Shown here: in pieces, positions 60,600 through 64,000 of the stretch
Numbering within the stretch: position 1 is the stretch's first letter
How the letters are laid out: every line of letters begins with the position of its first letter
Assembly: GCA_019925105.1 (NCBI GenBank)
Contig: JAHGAU010000017.1
Span: 1 to 64,000, forward strand
Reading direction: 5' to 3'
DNA length: 64,000 nt
From: Niebla homalea
Lineage: Eukaryota > Ascomycota > Lecanoromycetes > Lecanorales > Ramalinaceae
Program-made: the position numbers and the translations under genes
The notes under the pieces: model-generated
Seen by the model: the letters and a program-made list of their open reading frames with translations, nothing else
What the model was told of the DNA's origin: nothing
Database searches by the model: none

Positions 60600-62288
60600 T
60601 TAAGCCTTCGTTTCTGGGATTATGATATCGCAATGCCTGGAGACCGGAGCGACATGGAAACGGTCAATGATCCTCATGCTTGCCTCCGTAGTCGAAGGTG
60701 CTATCTTGGCGCCTGCAAACTCCCTGAAGAATACGGCGACAAAGAACCGCATCTCAATGAGCACAAGGTGAGTCGCGATGCATGCCCTTGCACCTGACGA
60801 GAAGGGCTGGAACTTGTCCTGGATCAAGGCCTTACTCACCGAGGGCGAGCACCAGCGTTTGTAATCAAAACTGTTCCATGGTATAGCGTCAGCGAGGAGA
60901 CTGGGGTGAGAGAGTGGGAAATTGAGACTTACGCATCCGGATTATCCCATGCAGCAGGGTTCCGGTGCAAAGCGCATGCATGGGACGTCACTGCTACACC
61001 TGCCGGTATGACATAGCCTCCGAGATCCGTGGCGTGAGGGGAATATCGTGGTAGGTGTGTGGCCCCTCCTCCATAAAGCCTTAGAGCCTCATAGATAACT
61101 CCATTCAGGACCGGCAATGGCGCGCATGCCGCATCTGTGATTGGATCTTTGAGCCCCGCGACCTCCGCCTCGAGTTCCTTCTGCAGCTCTGGCATCTTCA
61201 GGACCGTCCAGACCAGGTAGACGAGAGTCGCACCTACGGCTTCCCCACCCGCGCCAAGGAAGGTGGTGATGTCGTGCGCGATGTCGACAGCGCTGAGTTT
61301 GACATCGTCGCTAACGGCGAAGACGTCTTTCTCGTCCTGCTTGTATTTGGTGTTCTTCACAAATACCGTCTTAGCGGCAATTTCGCGCTGTCGTGGACCT
61401 CCGTGAAAGATGTCCACGTAGCGCCACTCGACGTGAAAGATATCCTTCAGCGTTGCCGAGAATGGTGAAAGCCAGCGGCCAAGTAGGAAGAGTGGGAAGC
61501 TGAATAGCATCCACGAGTTCAATCTCTGCAAATGGAACCCCATTATCACCTCCTCGGTCCCCTTGTTGTTGGCAATCAGTCCTTCGGTGTGACCGTAGAC
61601 GACCTGGAAGGCAGCATCATAACCGAAAAGCATGCACCAATGGAACATATCAGCGATGGGTTTCCCAGTCCACCTGACTTCTCGCCTGATGCCTTCAACG
61701 GTCATGTTTGCGAGCTCCAACATGGCCGGCTCATTGTTCTTCAGCAGATTCTCCTGAGAAAAGGTCTGGTTGTAAAACCGCTGCCTGGTCCGATGGGTCT
61801 TGGCATCACTCAAGCTGAAGATGTTGAATGCTGTGCCAGGCTGTTGGCGTTTCCTGAAATCGGTGCCAAACCCATGGACCTTGCGGACTACTTTGGGGTC
61901 GCTGATGGCAACTTCATACGGCGCGATGCGAACGGTGTTACCATACTTCTTGTGCAGGTCCTGAACGTAGAACCATCTGGTGCCTTGAACGTCGTGCCAT
62001 TTCAGGGCAAGGCCGGTGATTTTGGCATGGAATGGTCCAGGTACCTTTCGGAGCGTCGATGAATACGCACGCCAAAGTCTCTTGAGTCGGGGTCAGCCAT
62101 AGTACAGAGCAACCAGAGCAGGTGAGATTTACGTATATGACTGATTGGCCAACTAGAGCAAGCAATAATCCATAAACAACAACCTTGGGAAGGGAGTTGC
62201 GGTCAAGATATCCGCTGCTGGTGTCCCAATCCGAGCTTACGACGGACAACACCCACGCCTCTGCCGATGTGGTTTGATTGGAGTCCAT
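60600..62288 (-). CDS. Cytochrome P450 monooxygenase
   Basis: Three exons (62,288-62,133; 62,080-60,933; 60,870-60,600) join exactly in frame to 524 residues, a normal length. The N-terminal anchor is VVVYGLLLALVGQSVIY, followed by the proline hinge KVPGPFHAK. WYVQ/LHKKYGNTVRIAPYEVAISDP is typical of fungal microsomal P450s. The I-helix oxygen-binding site reads FLGAGGEAVGA (AGxxT variant). The ExxR motif is EALR (383-386). The heme loop is PFSSGARACIATHLVLIE with Cys 465; the usual final Gly (CxG) is Ala. It is anchored in the endoplasmic reticulum and uses NADPH-P450 reductase. It is divergent from the PKS across a shared promoter, so it is probably a tailoring oxygenase of the same pathway. 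Confidence 0.92.
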
Positions 62289-63097
62289 TTTCGTTCATAC
62301 ACTTGGAAGAACAGTATAGCGACGCGCTCAATGATCCCCTCTCACAATCCTATATGAGCGAGCCAGTGTCGTCAGTACTAAACGGAGTCCGGATTTCACG
62401 TGACGAATATAAAATGAAGATACAAGTCGGAGTCCGAAAGTATCTCTCAAACTTCGGATCGCTAAACTAAGATCCGAAGATCGAACATCGACATACACCT
62501 ACATGATCCCAAAGGTTGGATCCCACTATCTGGCCATGCAGGCACAATCAGAAAAAATTCCCGTACGCTTCGCCCGAGCCATCGGAAGGGCTACCGACCA
62601 ATGCGGGCTTCTTCGCCTATCACGACAATGCGCCGTGTTACCACTTCGAAAAGGGGATAGGCCAAAGCGTTGATTCGCTAATACTCACCCAATTGACTCT
62701 GATTCGAGGTGGAAATGTGTGGTGAGATTGTTGTGATTAGTGGTAGAAATGCTCAAAGGAGGAGACAGGTGAATGCTCTAGCACATCAGTGCTTATAGCT
62801 CTTTCCCAAAGCGCCCAAAGAGCGAGTGAGGACGGCCACACGCCAAGAAGATTCCGGGTTTCGAAGCTCTTGCTGTCTGCCCAGGGGGTGAAGACTTTGT
62901 TGAGCAAATTGTAGACTGAAGCTGACTCCGGATCCTGGTGAAATCGTCCATGACCTTGATATTCTTATACCGGGATCCGATTAAGAACCACACTTATCTT
63001 CATATACCTTCTGTTTTGGAAACGCCCTGGTGGTTGGCGTATGCCACTTCAGATAGCCTTATTTCGCCTCATGTTTTAGGCAGGGTCTCGTTTAGCA
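62289..63097. promoter_or_regulatory. Shared divergent promoter of the P450 and the PKS
   Basis: 809 bp between two start codons. CGGAGTCCG (CGG-N3-CCG, as bound by Zn2Cys6 binuclear-cluster regulators) occurs at 62,383-62,391 and 62,428-62,436, that is 95-148 bp upstream of the P450 ATG. CGGGATCCG, the same spacing, occurs at 62,971-62,979, 119 bp upstream of the PKS ATG. A perfect inverted repeat CTTCGGATC/GATCCGAAG lies at 62,452-62,460 and 62,471-62,479. An E-box-like palindrome TCACGTGA lies at 62,396-62,403. A TATAAAA word follows at 62,408. Which protein binds is unknown; a pathway-specific Zn2Cys6 activator is the natural inference. Confidence 0.7.
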
Positions 63098-64000
63098 ATG
63101 GCTTTACCCTCACTCATTGCTTTTGGCGCTGTTTCACCATGGCCAGGAGCGGAAAAGCTGGGTCTGCTTCGTCATGCTTTGTTAGAGTTGGAAGCTTTAG
63201 GACCGGTCATCGAAGCACTTGAAGGACTCCCAACCCTATGGACAGAGCTGGCAGAGCGGGACCCAAGTTTGAATAGTATCCCTGGCAAAGCTGCTGCGGA
63301 GCACTTATCGCAATGGGCTGCCGGAAAACTTTCCCCAGACCTGGTGGAGGAGAAAGGGAATACCATGAGGATGTCCCTGACGATCGTGGCTCAAATCATG
63401 TATTACGTGAGATACTTACACCAACACGACGAGCAGCTTCGACACGAATCACTCCTCGAAAAGTCCGCGGCGTGTGGTGGTGTCCAAGGATTCTGCATTG
63501 GCCTCCTGAACGCTCTTGCAGTCGCGAGCGCCAAAACCGAGAGTGAGGTCGGAGAATTCGCAGCAGTCTCGGTGCGACTGGCATTTTGTATTGGTGCTTA
63601 CGTTGATCTTGATCGATCCCGTGACGAAGGCGCCTCCAAGGCGTCAACCCTTGCGATCAGATGGAAGACACCAATGACATTAGAGGAGATTGAAAATCTA
63701 GTTTCTAAGCATCCAGATGTGAGTCTTCGTCCCATAAACATCATGTGACGAAATCTAGACCAAGGAACTTCCACTGATTCTGAAAACAGACTTACATCTC
63801 TGTCGTTCGAGACGTTAGAGACCTCACTATATCGGTCGCGGCCTCGGTTGTCGAGCGTTTGCTGGAGGAGCTAACACACATAGGCGCCTCCGTACGGGAT
63901 ACTGGTGTCTCTGGGCGATTTCACCATGCATCATATCAAGCCATACCCCGCAAAATCCTAGAGACTTGCCAAGCACATTACGATCCAAGTTTCAAGGGCC
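63098..64000 (+). CDS. Non-reducing polyketide synthase, N-terminal SAT domain (partial)
   Basis: Exon 1 is 63,098-63,718 and exon 2 starts at 63,790 and runs off the window. The 71-bp intron (GTGAGT...ACAG) is in phase 0. The 278 visible residues form most of a starter-unit ACP transacylase (SAT) domain. The catalytic motif GxCxG is GFCIG with Cys 133, inside GGVQGFCIGLLNALAVASA. The second catalytic region is VSGRFHHASY with His 252/253. The segment TYISVVRDVRDLTISV is also characteristic. A SAT domain is found in fungal iterative non-reducing PKSs that make aromatic polyketides, so KS, AT, PT and ACP domains should follow to the right. The start is chosen because it gives the usual SAT N-terminus length. 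Confidence 0.88.

Overview
The window is nuclear DNA of a filamentous ascomycete (Pezizomycotina-type). Genes carry short introns of about 50-220 bp with GT...AG ends and CTNAY branch sites. The protein families are typical fungal ones: a Pth11-like rhodopsin-domain receptor, a GMC oxidoreductase, a LaeA-like methyltransferase, DUF4188 and a non-reducing polyketide synthase SAT domain. No species can be named from the sequence alone.

Region 1 (1 to about 18,180) is a very AT-rich block with no open gene. It has the look of RIP (repeat-induced point mutation): TpA-rich, CpA-poor, and homologous copies that differ by transitions. It holds short-period satellites (1-2.1 kb), a minus-strand relic of a telomere-linked RecQ-type helicase (about 2.95-7.3 kb), a plus-strand Tad1-like LINE relic (about 9.4-11.7 kb), and two compact non-autonomous LTR elements. 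These are 12,944-14,346 with 184-bp LTRs and target duplication CTTAT, and 15,598-17,100 with 163-bp LTRs and target duplication CTACT. A helicase relic of this kind suggests subtelomeric origin.

Region 2 (18.2-38.8 kb) has normal composition but is rich in decaying genes. These are a P1B heavy-metal ATPase missing much of its nucleotide-binding domain right at the isochore edge, an LRR protein, a GST, a 2EXR-like protein, and an SDR with a single extra G. Intact-looking genes here are two secreted-protein candidates, a Pth11-like receptor (4 exons) and a LaeA-like methyltransferase (5 exons).

Region 3 (38.8-64 kb) reads as a secondary-metabolism neighbourhood. It contains a GMC oxidoreductase (8 exons, 659 aa), a DUF4188 protein, an FAD/NAD(P)-binding protein, a carboxymuconolactone-decarboxylase-family protein, a nitronate monooxygenase, an MFS exporter, a decayed unknown gene, a cytochrome P450, and the first exons of a non-reducing PKS (SAT domain) that runs off the right edge. 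The P450 and PKS are divergent and share an 809-bp promoter with CGG-N3-CCG palindromes (typical Zn2Cys6 regulator sites), a CACGTG box and a 9-bp inverted repeat. The likely core of the cluster is therefore P450 + PKS, continuing to the right. How many of the oxidoreductases to the left belong to it is inference. Gene models below were joined by eye from splice signals, and most close exactly in frame.
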